Shown here: piece by piece, positions 9,301 to 18,979 of the stretch
Numbering within the stretch: the first letter of the stretch is position 1
Layout of the letters: every line of letters starts with the position of its first letter
From: Mesorhizobium sp. AR07
GTDB lineage: Bacteria > Pseudomonadota > Alphaproteobacteria > Rhizobiales > Rhizobiaceae
NCBI RefSeq assembly: GCF_024746815.1
Contig: NZ_CP080525.1
Coordinates: 930,001-994,000, forward strand
Reading direction: 5' to 3'
DNA: 64,000 nucleotides
Made by a program: the position numbers and the translations under genes
Notes under the pieces: model-generated
Seen by the model: only the letters and a program-made list of their open reading frames with translations
Told to the model about the DNA's origin: nothing
Database searches by the model: none

Positions 9301-11670
9301 TCAGAAGCGGGTCGATATGCCGAAGTTGAATTCCTGCACGTCGTCCTTCGCTTCCTTCTTGACCGGAATCGCATAGTCGATACGGATCGGCCCAAACGGC
9401 GAGGCCCACATCAGGCCGAGACCGACCGAGGCGCGCAACTTCATGCCGACCGAGTCCTGAGTGACCCCAGGGGTATCGACCTTGCTGCCATAGAGTGTTG
9501 CAGCATCAGCGAACACAGCGCCGCGCAAGCCAAAGCTTTCTGGAACGACCGGCAACGGGAACTGGGCTTCCGCCGACGCATTGAAATAGGTCGTGCCGCC
9601 GAGATGGTCACCCGTAACGTGATCTACAGGGCCGATGCCGCCATAGGCAAAGCCGCGGATCATGCGGTCGGTGCTCTGGAACTGATCGAAGATGCGCAAA
9701 CCGCCACTGCCGTATCCCTGGACATGGCCCGCGCCTCCTGAAATGAGCCCGACCAAATCGAATTGCTCTGACAGCGTCTGGTAAACACTGCCCCGCCCGG
9801 TAACCTTTACAAACTTCGCATCGCCACCGAGACCAGCTACCTCCACCGTCGAAGTAGCGTAGATACCCTCATGCGGATTCTTCATGTCGTCGATGGTGTT
9901 GTAGACTAGCCCGAGGCTAACCGACGACTTGACCCATGGGCTTTCCGCAATACCCTGCTGAATCGCCGCGGAGATGGTGCACAGGCTCGGATCATAGTTA
10001 CCGCTAGCGTTCAGACAGCCATCGGCATACGTATATTTCTCTTGCGCGATATTATACGCCAATTGGGTCGAGATGCTGTTGGTGATCGGCAGGCCGAAGC
10101 GCACCGTCGCACCGGTGGTATCGCTGTTGTAGTTGGTGTATTGCCGCGTCGACTTGTAGATGTCGAAGCCGGCGGCAATGCGCCGTCCGAGGAAATAGGG
10201 CTCGGTGAAGGACAGGCTGTAGTCGCGCGAATTCTTGCCGCCGCCCGCCGACAGCTTGATGAACTGGCCACGGCCGAGGAAGTTGCGCTCGGTGATCGAT
10301 CCTTCGACGGAGGGACCGGCCGTGTCGCCGCCGGTCGAGTAACCGGCGCCGACCGAGAATTCGCCGGTCGACTTCTCGACCACATCGACCACCAGGACGA
10401 CCTGGTCGGGCTGCGAGCCTGGCACCGTCGAGATATCGACTTTGTCAAAGTAATTGAGGTCTTCCAGGCGCTTCTTAGCGCGCTGGATGAGCACCTGATT
10501 GAAGGCATCACCTTCGCTGACGTCGAACTCGCGGCGAATGACATAGTCACGCGTGCGGTCGTTGCCGCGGATTTCGATGCGCTCGATATAGGCCTTGGTG
10601 CCCTGGTCGATCGTGTAGACCACCGAAATGGTGTGGTTCTCGAAATTGCGATCGCCGCGCGGCGTCACCTGCGCGAAGGCATAGCCCGAACCGGCCACCT
10701 TCTCGGTCAGCGCGATGATGGTGTTCTCGACGCTCTTGGCATTGTAGACGTCACCCTTGCGGGTTTCGACCACCGATTCCAGCGACTTGCTGTCGACTTC
10801 CGGGATCGTGCTTTCGACGCTGACATCGCCGAACGTGTAGCGGTCGCCTTCCTGGACGGTGATGGTGACCGTGTACTTATTCGTCGCGCTGTCGAGTTCG
10901 CCGACAGCGGACACGACCTGGAAATCGGCATAGCCGTGATTGTAGTAGAAGCGGCGCAGCAGCTCCTGGTCGGCGCGCAGCTTGTCGTCGTCATAAACGT
11001 CGTCGCGCAGGACGAAGGAAACCCAGGACGAACGCTTGGTGGTGATCACGTCCGACAGGCGCCGGCTGGAATAGGCGCTGTTGCCGACGAAATTGATCGC
11101 CGCGATCTGCGTGCGGTCACCTTCGTTGATGTTGAAGACCACGTTCACGCGGTTGTCGCCAAGCTGCATGACCTGCGTGGTCACCGTCGCATCGTCGCGA
11201 CCAATGCGTCTGTAGGCAGCCTTGACCGACTCGACGTCGGCATCAAGCGTCGCCTGCGAAAACGTTCCGCGCGGCTTCAACTGCACCGCCGCTTGAAGTG
11301 CATTGTCCTTGAGCTTCTTGTTGTTTTGGAACAGCACCTGGTTGACGACTTGGTATTCTGCAACCTTGACCACCAGCGTCGAGCCGACCTGGTTGATCTG
11401 CACATCCGAGAACAGGCCCGTGCCGAACAGCGCCTTGATCGCGCTGTCGATATCGGAACTGGAGAAGGCCTTGCCCGGCTTGATGGTGATGTAATTGCGG
11501 ATGGTATCGGCGTCGATACGCTGGTTGCCGCTCACTTCGACTCTGCTGACGACAGCGGCTTCGGCCGCCGATGTGGCAACGAACTGCACTGCGAGCGCGC
11601 CTGGCACGACAAGAGCCGCCGACAGGGTCACCGCGGAAGCGGCGCTCAGAAACTTGGATGCTGCCTTCAT
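9301..11670 (-). CDS. bamA: Outer membrane protein assembly factor BamA
   Basis: A 789-residue Omp85 protein that inserts beta-barrel proteins into the outer membrane. A signal peptide ends near SAAEA (residues about 1-38). Five POTRA-like domains cover residues about 40-420, starting at VVSRVEVSGNQRIDADTI, and a 16-strand barrel follows. The chain ends in Phe (FGISTRF), the usual outer-membrane C-terminal signal. It lies between rseP and lpxD as in most proteobacteria, but the skp/ompH gene often found after bamA is absent here. Confidence 0.97.
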   Translation of the reverse strand: MKAASKFLSAASAVTLSAALVVPGALAVQFVATSAAEAAVVSRVEVSGNQRIDADTIRNYITIKPGKAFSSSDIDSAIKALFGTGLFSDVQINQVGSTLVVKVAEYQVVNQVLFQNNKKLKDNALQAAVQLKPRGTFSQATLDADVESVKAAYRRIGRDDATVTTQVMQLGDNRVNVVFNINEGDRTQIAAINFVGNSAYSSRRLSDVITTKRSSWVSFVLRDDVYDDDKLRADQELLRRFYYNHGYADFQVVSAVGELDSATNKYTVTITVQEGDRYTFGDVSVESTIPEVDSKSLESVVETRKGDVYNAKSVENTIIALTEKVAGSGYAFAQVTPRGDRNFENHTISVVYTIDQGTKAYIERIEIRGNDRTRDYVIRREFDVSEGDAFNQVLIQRAKKRLEDLNYFDKVDISTVPGSQPDQVVLVVDVVEKSTGEFSVGAGYSTGGDTAGPSVEGSITERNFLGRGQFIKLSAGGGKNSRDYSLSFTEPYFLGRRIAAGFDIYKSTRQYTNYNSDTTGATVRFGLPITNSISTQLAYNIAQEKYTYADGCLNASGNYDPSLCTISAAIQQGIAESPWVKSSVSLGLVYNTIDDMKNPHEGIYATSTVEVAGLGGDAKFVKVTGRGSVYQTLSEQFDLVGLISGGAGHVQGYGSGGLRIFDQFQSTDRMIRGFAYGGIGPVDHVTGDHLGGTTYFNASAEAQFPLPVVPESFGLRGAVFADAATLYGSKVDTPGVTQDSVGMKLRASVGLGLMWASPFGPIRIDYAIPVKKEAKDDVQEFNFGISTRF

Positions 11671-11887
11671 CGGGCTTAATAACCTTTTCTCGTAGTCCCC
11701 ACGGCGAGAAAACCGGACGTGCGGTAATTTCTCCTACCGTATTAACCGGATTTTCCCTACACGCAAGGCTTCTGGTTAATTTGTATTTACTTAACCCTGC
11801 GGCGTGGCTTTCGCGTCACTCATATCCCCGTGCATGGTAAACGGCGTCTCAACATCGTCCATGCCAAAGCCAAATTTCTTCATGATT

Positions 11888-13030
11888 TCAGCACCCAAAC
11901 AGATCGTTCCAGAAAACGAAGCCCATGAAGCACAGCACCAGAAGCAACCCGGCCCGATAGGCCATTTCCATCATCCGTTCCGACACCGGACGGCGAATGA
12001 CGGCCTCCACCCCGTAGAACAAGAGATGGCCGCCGTCGAGGGGGGGAATCGGCAAAAGGTTCAGAATCCCGATGCCGACAGACAGCAGCGCGACGAGTTG
12101 CACGAGCCATTCGAACCCCAGTTTCGCCGCCTTGCCGGCCATGTCGGCGATCTTCACCGGGCCGCCCAGCTGACATTTGTCCTCGCGCCCGACAACAAAG
12201 CGTTGCAGGAACTGGCCGGTGCGCTGAATGACGTGCCCGGTTTCCTCGACCGCCGCTGCGACCGCCCCGACCGGCGTGTAGGTGATGAGGCGCGGCTGGC
12301 CGAGCTCCTTGTTGTTGACGACGCCGATCACGGCGACCTTGACCTTGTTGCCGAGCGCGTCGTCCTGCTCCATCAGCCGCGGCGTCGCGGTCACCGTGAC
12401 CTCCTTGCCGTCGCGCAGCATGACGAAGGTGATGGTGTCGCCGGCGCGGCCCGAAACCAGGCGCTGGACGTCACCAAAGGTCTCGACCTTGCTGCCGTCG
12501 ACGCTGACGAATCGGTCGCCGGGCAGGATGCCGGCCTTCGCCGCCGGGCTGTCGACGGTCACCTCGGCCACCATGGGCTCGGCGACATAGCGGCCATAGG
12601 CGGCAAACAACACGGCAAAGACGACGATTGCCAGTAGGAAATTGAACAGCGGCCCGGCCACCACCGTCGCCGCGCGCTTCCAGATCGGTTGCGTGTGAAA
12701 GGCGACCTTGCGCTCCTCGTCGGTCAGCGTTTCGATCTCTTCCGAAGTGGGCTGGCTCGAGGTGGCGTTCATGTCGCCGACGAATTTGACATAGCCGCCA
12801 AGCGGTATCGCGCACAATTTCCAGCGCGTGCCGTGACGGTCGTTGAAGCCGAGGAGTTCGGGGCCGAAGCCGATCGAGAAGGCCCTGACGCCTATGCCGC
12901 ACCAGCGCCCGACAAGGTAATGGCCCATCTCATGGACGAACACGACCACGGTCAGCACAAAGAGGAACGGCACGAGCGTGCCGAGGACAAAGCCTTCTGT
13001 GCTGAAAAGCGCGTGAAGAATCTCGTTCAA
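11888..13030 (-). CDS. rseP: Site-2 protease RseP family (membrane zinc metalloprotease)
   Basis: A 380-residue intramembrane protease. The zinc motif HEMGH lies at residues 33-37 in the first membrane helix, and the second active-site motif (NLLPIPPLDGGH) near the C-terminus. One PDZ domain (residues about 125-200, PAAKAGILPGDRFVSVDG) follows the first helices, against two in E. coli RseP. The family cleaves anti-sigma factors or cleared signal peptides; the substrate here cannot be told from sequence. The gene sits between cdsA and bamA. The 217 bp to bamA hold no convincing gene. Confidence 0.94.
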   Translation of the reverse strand: MNEILHALFSTEGFVLGTLVPFLFVLTVVVFVHEMGHYLVGRWCGIGVRAFSIGFGPELLGFNDRHGTRWKLCAIPLGGYVKFVGDMNATSSQPTSEEIETLTDEERKVAFHTQPIWKRAATVVAGPLFNFLLAIVVFAVLFAAYGRYVAEPMVAEVTVDSPAAKAGILPGDRFVSVDGSKVETFGDVQRLVSGRAGDTITFVMLRDGKEVTVTATPRLMEQDDALGNKVKVAVIGVVNNKELGQPRLITYTPVGAVAAAVEETGHVIQRTGQFLQRFVVGREDKCQLGGPVKIADMAGKAAKLGFEWLVQLVALLSVGIGILNLLPIPPLDGGHLLFYGVEAVIRRPVSERMMEMAYRAGLLLVLCFMGFVFWNDLFGC

Positions 13031-13134
13031 GACAAACCCTCAAATTCTTCCGCGGCGCAGACAGCACCGTGACTGTGACATCAATCCGGGCGAATCCAAG
13101 GCGCGGCGCGCATCGGACCCTGAAATGACATCAC

Positions 13135-13950
13135 TCAAACGGGAAACAGCCCCTGCGCCGGATGATCGGCGGTCGCCGAAATCCAGCCGATGACGTATAG
13201 GGCGAAAGCCGCCGCGACAAGCCCGTCGACGCGGTCCATGACGCCGCCATGGCCCGGGATGAGCGCACCCGAATCCTTGCGGCCGTGGCGGCGTTTGACC
13301 CAGGATTCAAACAGGTCGCCGGCCTGTGCGACAATCGACAGCACCAGCGCCACCAGGCCGAGCAACGCCAGATTGCCGGCACCGGCAGCGACCGCCAGAA
13401 TCAGCCCCGCGACGACGCCGCCGACTGCGCCGCCGAGCGCGCCGCTGCGCGTCTTGCCGGGTGAGATCGACGGCGCCAGTTTCGGCCCGCCGACGGAACG
13501 GCCAACGAAATAGGCAAAGATATCGGTGGCCCAGACGACCGCGAACAGGAACAGGATGGCGACGAGGCCTGACCGGTCGCCATCGCGCAGCAGAGCGAGC
13601 GACAGTCCTGAAACGGCGGCATAGGCAAGACCAGCCGCATCCCATTGCCCGGCTTTGCGAAAAGAGGCGGCAATCGCCGTTGCGGCAACCAGGGCCACGA
13701 CCAGCGGCAGCAGCCAGGAGGCGGCAAGACCGGCAATCAAGGCGCCAATGAAGACAACCAGCAGCGCTTCCGGCAGGAAACCCAAGCCAGCGGTCCCGGC
13801 CGGGCGCGACATGCGTGTCCATTCATGGAAGATCACCGCCGCCATCACGGCGCACAGCAGGCGGAACGGCAGACCACCGAGCCAGGTCAAGCCAAGGGTG
13901 ATGATGGCAAGCACGATTGCCGAAACGACGCGAAGCTGGAGATTGCTCAT
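13135..13950 (-). CDS. cdsA: Phosphatidate cytidylyltransferase
   Basis: A 271-residue integral membrane enzyme that makes CDP-diacylglycerol from phosphatidate and CTP, the branch point to all phospholipids. Multiple membrane helices are followed by the C-terminal CDS signature, readable as [18 protein letters not shown] and [19 protein letters not shown] then [14 protein letters not shown]. The ATG at 13950 overlaps the uppS stop in ATGA. The frame to 14070 lies inside uppS and was not used. Confidence 0.96.
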   Translation of the reverse strand: MSNLQLRVVSAIVLAIITLGLTWLGGLPFRLLCAVMAAVIFHEWTRMSRPAGTAGLGFLPEALLVVFIGALIAGLAASWLLPLVVALVAATAIAASFRKAGQWDAAGLAYAAVSGLSLALLRDGDRSGLVAILFLFAVVWATDIFAYFVGRSVGGPKLAPSISPGKTRSGALGGAVGGVVAGLILAVAAGAGNLALLGLVALVLSIVAQAGDLFESWVKRRHGRKDSGALIPGHGGVMDRVDGLVAAAFALYVIGWISATADHPAQGLFPV

Positions 13951-14681
13951 CCCGCGGCCGGTCGCGGGGCAACGTCCTGGACCCCAAGTCCGCCGAAGCG
14001 GCGTTCGCGGCCGGCAAATTCGCGCAAGGCCTCGGCGAGGTGCTCGCGGCTGAAGTCGGGCCAGTAGCAAGGCAGGAAGACGAGCTCGCTATAGGCGGCC
14101 TGCCACAGGAGGAAGTTCGACAGCCGGAGTTCGCCGCTGGTGCGGATGACCAATTCCGGGTCGGGAATGCCCTGCGTGTCGAGGGAGTTGGCAAAGCTTT
14201 CGGCGGTGATCGCGTCGCTGTCCAGTTCGCCGCGCGCCACGGCTGCGGCAAGCTTGCGCGCCGTGCGAACGATCTCGTCGCGTCCGCCATAGTTGAAGGC
14301 AATCACCAGCGTCAGCGCTTCATTTGCGGCAGTCAGCGATTCGGCCTCGTCGAGCAGTCCCCTGATGTCGGACTGCAGCCCTGCCCTGTCGCCGATGATT
14401 CTGACCCGCACACCGCTCTGGTGCAACTCGGCGAGATCGCGGCGGATGAACAGTTTCAGCAGGCCCATCAGGTCGCTGACTTCGGATTTCGGCCGTGACC
14501 AGTTCTCCGACGAGAAGGCGTAGACGGTCAGGAAAGAGATGCCGAGCCCCGGTGCGGCACGCACGATCTTGCGCAGCGCCTCGACACCGGCACGATGACC
14601 AGCAAGGCGAGGCATGCCGCGCGCCTTGGCCCAGCGTCCGTTTCCGTCCATGATGATCGCGACATGCGCGGGCGTTGCCAT
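13947..14681 (-). CDS. uppS: Isoprenyl (undecaprenyl) diphosphate synthase
   Basis: A 244-residue cis-prenyltransferase that makes the C55 carrier lipid for peptidoglycan and polysaccharide assembly. The catalytic N-terminus reads [17 protein letters not shown], followed by the HRAG and FSSENWSRP motifs; the C-terminal [15 protein letters not shown] and [12 protein letters not shown] are also canonical. It lies between frr and cdsA with a 4-bp overlap to cdsA. No dxr gene lies in this run. Confidence 0.97.
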   Translation of the reverse strand: MATPAHVAIIMDGNGRWAKARGMPRLAGHRAGVEALRKIVRAAPGLGISFLTVYAFSSENWSRPKSEVSDLMGLLKLFIRRDLAELHQSGVRVRIIGDRAGLQSDIRGLLDEAESLTAANEALTLVIAFNYGGRDEIVRTARKLAAAVARGELDSDAITAESFANSLDTQGIPDPELVIRTSGELRLSNFLLWQAAYSELVFLPCYWPDFSREHLAEALREFAGRERRFGGLGVQDVAPRPAAG

Positions 14682-14715
14682 GTTCTCGCTTTCGGGTCAG
14701 CCGATGGCCAAGACC

Positions 14716-15270
14716 CTAAACCTGCATGATTTCAGCTTCCTTATCGGAAAGCAGGTGGTCGATGGTGCTGATCGTCTCGTCTGTGAGTTTCTGGACCTGG
14801 TCGGAGCGCTTGCGCTGATCGTCCTCGCTGATATCGCCGTCCTTCTCCGCCTTCTTCAGGAAGTCCATGCCGTCGCGGCGCACATGGCGCGCGGCGACGC
14901 GGGCGTTCTCGGCGTAGGTGTGCGAGATCTTGACCAGTTCCTTGCGACGCTGTTCGTTGAGCTCCGGCAGCGGAATCCTGAGATTGGTGCCGTCGACGAT
15001 CGGGTTGAAGCCCAGATTGGATTCGCGGATGGCGCGGTCGACCGCACCGACCATCGACTTGTCCCACACCGACACCGAGATCATGCGCGGCTCGGGCACC
15101 GAGACGTTGGCGACCTGGTTGATCGGCATGGTCGTGCCATAGGCCTGCACCTGGATCGCATCGAGCAGATTGCTGGAGGCGCGACCGGTCCGCAGCGAAG
15201 CCAGATCATGCTTGAACGCGGCGATCGCCCCATCCATGCGCCGCTTGAGATCGTCGTACTCGCCACTCAT
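14716..15270 (-). CDS. frr: Ribosome recycling factor
   Basis: A 184-residue protein that splits the post-termination ribosome together with EF-G. The two-domain L-shaped family is recognised from [17 protein letters not shown] near residues 22-38, [19 protein letters not shown] and the conserved C-terminal helix. Length matches the usual 185. It lies between pyrH and uppS, the widely conserved order. Confidence 0.97.
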   Translation of the reverse strand: MSGEYDDLKRRMDGAIAAFKHDLASLRTGRASSNLLDAIQVQAYGTTMPINQVANVSVPEPRMISVSVWDKSMVGAVDRAIRESNLGFNPIVDGTNLRIPLPELNEQRRKELVKISHTYAENARVAARHVRRDGMDFLKKAEKDGDISEDDQRKRSDQVQKLTDETISTIDHLLSDKEAEIMQV

Positions 15271-15315
15271 CCTAGTCTCCTCGACCCGTCTAACGCGGGT
15301 TCACTGCTTCGTTCG

Positions 15316-15360
15316 AACCTGATTTTCGAAAACCGGCTTCCCTTTTTTCGGGATCAGGCC
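15316..15360. repeat. Palindromic intergenic repeat of the rhizobial GAAAACCGG type
   Basis: Ends CCTGAT (15318-15323) and ATCAGG (15353-15358) flank a TTTTCGAAAACCGG core followed by a TTTTTTCGGGATC arm. The same core-plus-palindrome layout recurs at 37280-37318 and 60937-61006. It sits between frr and pyrH. This kind of short palindrome is abundant between genes in Rhizobiales; no function is shown here. Confidence 0.6.
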
Positions 15361-15365
15361 CCGGA

Positions 15366-16088
15366 TCAATCGTCCGCGACGACCGTGCAGCGACCGCCGC
15401 CCCTCAGAATATCGCCGAAACCACCCTTTTCGTGGATCGAATAGACGATTATCGGAATGTTGTTTTCGCGCGCAAGTGCAATCGCTGCTGTATCCATGAT
15501 CGAAAGGCCGCGTTTTATGACTTCGCCATGGCTGATGCGCTCGAAACGCGTCGCATTTGGGTCCTTCTTCGGGTCGGCCGAGTAGACACCGTCGACCTGG
15601 GTTCCCTTGAACAGCGCGTCGGCGCCGATTTCGGCCGCGCGAAGGGCAGCTGCCGAATCAGTGGTGAAGAACGGATTGCCGGTGCCGCCGGCAAAGATCA
15701 CCACCTTGCCCTGGTTCATGTAGGCGGTTGCCTGGCGCTGTGAAAAGCTCTCGCAAAGTTCCGGCATGGCGATAGCAGAGAGCACCACGGCGTCGACGCC
15801 GATCTTGTTTAGCGATGTGCGCAGCGCCAGCGAGTTGATGACCGTGGCAAGCATGCCCATATGGTCGCCGGTGACGCGGTCGCCACCCTTGGAGGCAACG
15901 GCCACACCGCGAAAGATGTTGCCGCCGCCGATGACGACGCCGACCTCGATGCCCAGTGCACGCGCCTCGGCGATATCCGCGGCGATGCGATCCACCACCG
16001 AAACGTCGATGCCGAAATGCTGTTCACCCATCAACGCTTCGCCCGACGCTTTCAGCAAGACACGTCGGTAGAGGGGCTTCACCGTCAT
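15366..16088 (-). CDS. pyrH: UMP kinase
   Basis: A 240-residue amino acid kinase-fold enzyme that phosphorylates UMP to UDP. RRVLLKASGEALMGE at the N-terminus, GVVIGGGNIFRG and the FAGGTGNPFFTTDSAAALRA loop are characteristic of bacterial PyrH. The ATG at 16088 gives the standard length; the longer frame to 16238 has no homology. In most proteobacteria pyrH follows rpsB-tsf directly. Here about 3 kb of unrelated genes separate tsf from pyrH. Confidence 0.97.
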   Translation of the reverse strand: MTVKPLYRRVLLKASGEALMGEQHFGIDVSVVDRIAADIAEARALGIEVGVVIGGGNIFRGVAVASKGGDRVTGDHMGMLATVINSLALRTSLNKIGVDAVVLSAIAMPELCESFSQRQATAYMNQGKVVIFAGGTGNPFFTTDSAAALRAAEIGADALFKGTQVDGVYSADPKKDPNATRFERISHGEVIKRGLSIMDTAAIALARENNIPIIVYSIHEKGGFGDILRGGGRCTVVADD

Positions 16089-16234
16089 CTGGTTCCTCGC
16101 AATCTCGGCGGCAAATCTGGAGGCGAAAACTGCTCCGCTTCGCCTAGCGGTGCTGTCATGACGGGTTGACCCGATACACGAAGGGCGCAGCGATGTCACG
16201 CCGCGCCCTTGTGCAAAATTCCAGGCTTCTTTGG

Positions 16235-17344
16235 TCAATTGCTGCTGATGCTGACGGCCTCGCCTTCGACCACAACTGGGGGTGCATAGCCAGACGGCTT
16301 GTCGCCGGTCACGACACCGCCGGTCACCCTGACCTGTATCTCAGACCCGAAATAAGAATGCGGGAAAGGCGCCGGCGCGCTACTCACCGAATTCAGCCGA
16401 CGTCGAAGATCAGTGGGAATAGAGAAATCGAGCGAGGCGAGATTGCTCTGTAACTGGGAGAGCTTCGTCGCGCCAAGGATGACGGTGGCGACTCCGGGCT
16501 GCGTCGCCACCCAATTGAGCGCGACTTGAGCCATGCTGTGGCCGAGTTCAGCGGCCACTTTTTCAAGCTCAGCCACGATCGCCCAGTTGCGTTCGCTGAA
16601 CTTCTGGAAGCCCGGATGAGTCGTGTTGCGGAAACCATCGAGCCGGCCGGCATTTCCAACCTGTGTCGGCCGGTATTTGCCACTGAGCAGGCCGCTGGCC
16701 AGCGGACTCCAGACCATGATGCCGGCGCCGTGGCGAGTGCCGAGGGGCACGAATTCGTGCTCGATGGCCCGCTCAGCGAGCGAATATTCGAGCTGCAGCG
16801 CGGAGATCGGCTCGTAACCGCGCAATTCGGCGATTGCCTGCGCCCGTCCGGCATACCAGGCCGGCACGTCGGACAGGCCGATATGGCGCACCTTTCCCAC
16901 GCCAACCAGGTCGTCCAGCGTGCGCAGGACCTCCTCGGCCGGCGTCAGCCTGTCCCACACATGCAGCAGATAGAGATCGATGTAGTCCGTCCCCAGCCGC
17001 TTCAGCGACGCGTCCACGGCGCGCATTATGTTCTTGCGGCCATTGCCGCCGGCGTTTGGGTTTCCGGGGTGCGAGTTCATGGTGAATTTGGTGGCGATCA
17101 CCGCCTTGTCGCGCAACCCGCGCTCGGCAACGAATTCGCCGAGCCATGTCTCACTGGTGCCGTCGGTATACAGGTCGGCGGTATCAAAGAAGTTGCCACC
17201 AGCCTCGACATACGCATCGAACATTGCGCGGGCGGTGTCCCTGTCGGCGCCCCAGCCCCATTCAGTGCCGAAGGTCATCGTGCCGAGCGCCAATCGGCTG
17301 ACGCGCAGACCGCTGTTGCCGAGCGTGTAGTAAGTCATCGTCAT
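16235..17344 (-). CDS. Aldo/keto reductase
   Basis: A 369-residue NADPH-dependent TIM-barrel oxidoreductase. The catalytic tetrad is visible: Asp and Tyr in FDTADLYTDG, Lys in VIATKFTM and His in YLLHVWDR. The ATG at 17344 has AGGA 9 bases upstream, which decides the start. The C-terminus extends about 35 residues past the barrel (GGVVTGDKPSGYAPP onward). It lies 34 bp downstream of the SnoaL-like gene and is probably co-transcribed with it. A divergent, now broken, LysR regulator gene sits at the other end. The substrate is not inferable. Confidence 0.9.
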   Translation of the reverse strand: MTMTYYTLGNSGLRVSRLALGTMTFGTEWGWGADRDTARAMFDAYVEAGGNFFDTADLYTDGTSETWLGEFVAERGLRDKAVIATKFTMNSHPGNPNAGGNGRKNIMRAVDASLKRLGTDYIDLYLLHVWDRLTPAEEVLRTLDDLVGVGKVRHIGLSDVPAWYAGRAQAIAELRGYEPISALQLEYSLAERAIEHEFVPLGTRHGAGIMVWSPLASGLLSGKYRPTQVGNAGRLDGFRNTTHPGFQKFSERNWAIVAELEKVAAELGHSMAQVALNWVATQPGVATVILGATKLSQLQSNLASLDFSIPTDLRRRLNSVSSAPAPFPHSYFGSEIQVRVTGGVVTGDKPSGYAPPVVVEGEAVSISSN

Positions 17345-17378
17345 GGTGTTTTCCTGTCTTGGTCCGATTGATGCAGCA

Positions 17379-17906
17379 TCACTGGCCGGGGGTGGTCTTG
17401 ACCCAGAGGTTGCCGCGCTCATGCGTCATGCGGAACGTGAAGCCATCGACCTTCCAGCCGGCGGCAGAACGGGTCAGATGATGCTCATAGGTGCCCCAGA
17501 CCTCCCAAAGCGGATCGCCATTGCCTTCCATCTGGTTCCAGGCATAGCCGTTGGAAAGGACGGTCGCAGTCTCGGCCTCGATGACGACCTGATGATTGGT
17601 GCGCAGATGCAAGCTTGTCTTGCTACCCCTAAGGTTGCCAGCCCAGGCGCCGATCAGATCGTCGGAGGCGATGTTGGCCGCAGGCTGCCCGGATAGGCTG
17701 CTGAAATCGGCGGTAACCCGATCCGCGAAATAGCTGCGGGCGACACTCCAATCCTGCGCATCGACAGCGCGGTCGATGGCATCGGCGATGCGGATGACTG
17801 CCCGCTCGTCGGCGAGCGCCTGCCAGTCGTATGGTTCTGCCCCGCCGGCATCAACCGGCGCCAGCGCCATGCCTGCCGCGAAAGTGACGTGCTTCAACGC
17901 GTTCAT
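17379..17906 (-). CDS. SnoaL-like (NTF2-fold) protein with probable signal peptide
   Basis: A 175-residue protein. A hydrophobic start (MNALKHVTFAAGMALAPVDA) suggests export. It is followed by a SnoaL_4-like cone-shaped domain: IRIADAIDRAVDAQDWSVARSY at residues about 40-60 and WEVWGTYEHHLTRSAAGWKV near the end. The ATG at 17906 has a strong GGAGG ribosome-binding site. Enzymes with this fold include isomerases, cyclases and dehydratases, but catalytic residues cannot be assigned. It is probably the first gene of a two-gene unit with the aldo/keto reductase, divergent from the LysR gene. Confidence 0.8.
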   Translation of the reverse strand: MNALKHVTFAAGMALAPVDAGGAEPYDWQALADERAVIRIADAIDRAVDAQDWSVARSYFADRVTADFSSLSGQPAANIASDDLIGAWAGNLRGSKTSLHLRTNHQVVIEAETATVLSNGYAWNQMEGNGDPLWEVWGTYEHHLTRSAAGWKVDGFTFRMTHERGNLWVKTTPGQ

Positions 17907-18017
17907 GTCTTTCCTCCTTCGTGCATCAGCCTGCCGCCGATGTGTTGGCGAGAATGTGGACCTGCGTCTTGGCATCGATAAGATTGCATTGTTCGCAAAG
18001 ACCATGCGATATTGCTC

Positions 18018-18962
18018 ATGAATGGATCGAGACCTGCTCACGTGCGCGCGAACAACGGCTGACCGATGCGCTCTTCCACCAGCCGCACCGCGTGACTGAC
18101 CGCGGAAGGACTCATGCCGAGTTCGGCCGCCGCAAGCGCGAAGCCGCCGCGCCGCGCAACGGCAACGATTACCGGCAGATGCGCGGAAGGCCGTCCCTTG
18201 ATACTGCGGATCCGATCCATCCGCTCCGCGATATCCCGAAGGGCAGGGGCAGCCGTCTCCACCAAGGCCTTGCCCGCTTCAGTCAGCGAAACGCTGCGCG
18301 TCGGCCTGCTCAAGATCAATGTTTCCAACATCGCCATCCCTCTGGCGCTGACGCTTGTGGTCGCGGCGATGGCCGAGCGCTATCCTGACGTCACGGTAGA
18401 GTTGTTCACCGACCAAAGCCTCGTCGATATCGTCGAGGAAGGCTTCGACGCTGGCATCCGACTGGGCGAGATGATCGCGCAGGACATGATCACGGTCCGG
18501 CTAACGCCGCCATTTCATGCCGTGATCGTTGCTTCCCCCGCCTATATTGGGCTGCATGGCCGTCCGCGCGACGTGGCCGATCTCGCGAACCACAACTGCA
18601 TTGGCTACCGGCTCATTCGCTCCGGTGCACTCTATCGTTGGGACTTGAGCGAAGGCGGCAAGGATGTCGTGGTGGAGACGCGTGGGACTGCTATCGTCAC
18701 GGATTCGCTCGCGGCGATCGACCTTGCACTTGCAGGGGTCGGACTCGCCTATGTGTTCGAGCCGCTGGTGCGTGCGGATCTCGCCGCCGGCCGTCTCGTT
18801 CAGATCCTGCCGCAGACGGCGATCGAGGAGCCGGGATTGTTTCTCTATTTCCCGCGCCGGGCAGCGATGGCCCCCAAACTCAGGGCCTTCATCGACACCG
18901 CAAACGAAATCGGCCGGGCATCCCTGCGGACACCCGGCCAAAAAACCTCATCAAAAGGATAG
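18018..18962 (+). pseudogene. LysR-family regulator whose HTH-coding region is inverted in two segments
   Basis: From about 18303 the plus strand encodes a normal LysR ligand-binding domain (GLLKINVSNIAIPLALTLVV to the stop at 18962). Upstream, the ATG at 18018 starts MNGSRPAH in the same frame but meets a stop at 18060. The missing helix-turn-helix is on the opposite strand in two blocks. The block at about 18042-18178 reads, on the minus strand, LPVIVAVARRGGFALAAAEL and on to QPLFART. The block at about 18185-18302 reads TRSVSLTEAGKALVETAAPA and on to RIRSIKGRPS. Flipping each block in place restores the LysR order in one frame, with two extra codons at the junction. TGCGCG stands at each breakpoint. 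As read, no full regulator can be made. Confidence 0.85.
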
Positions 18963-18979
18963 ATCGCCCGCAGGCAATC

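Noticed and set aside
10042..11679. 545-residue ORF on the plus strand
   Set aside because: Antisense shadow of bamA with no recognisable domain.
18038..18337. 99-residue minus-strand ORF containing an HTH as an independent small regulator
   Set aside because: The HTH follows the linker-helix segment instead of preceding it, and both pieces fit the broken LysR on the plus strand; it is better read as scrambled parts of that gene.
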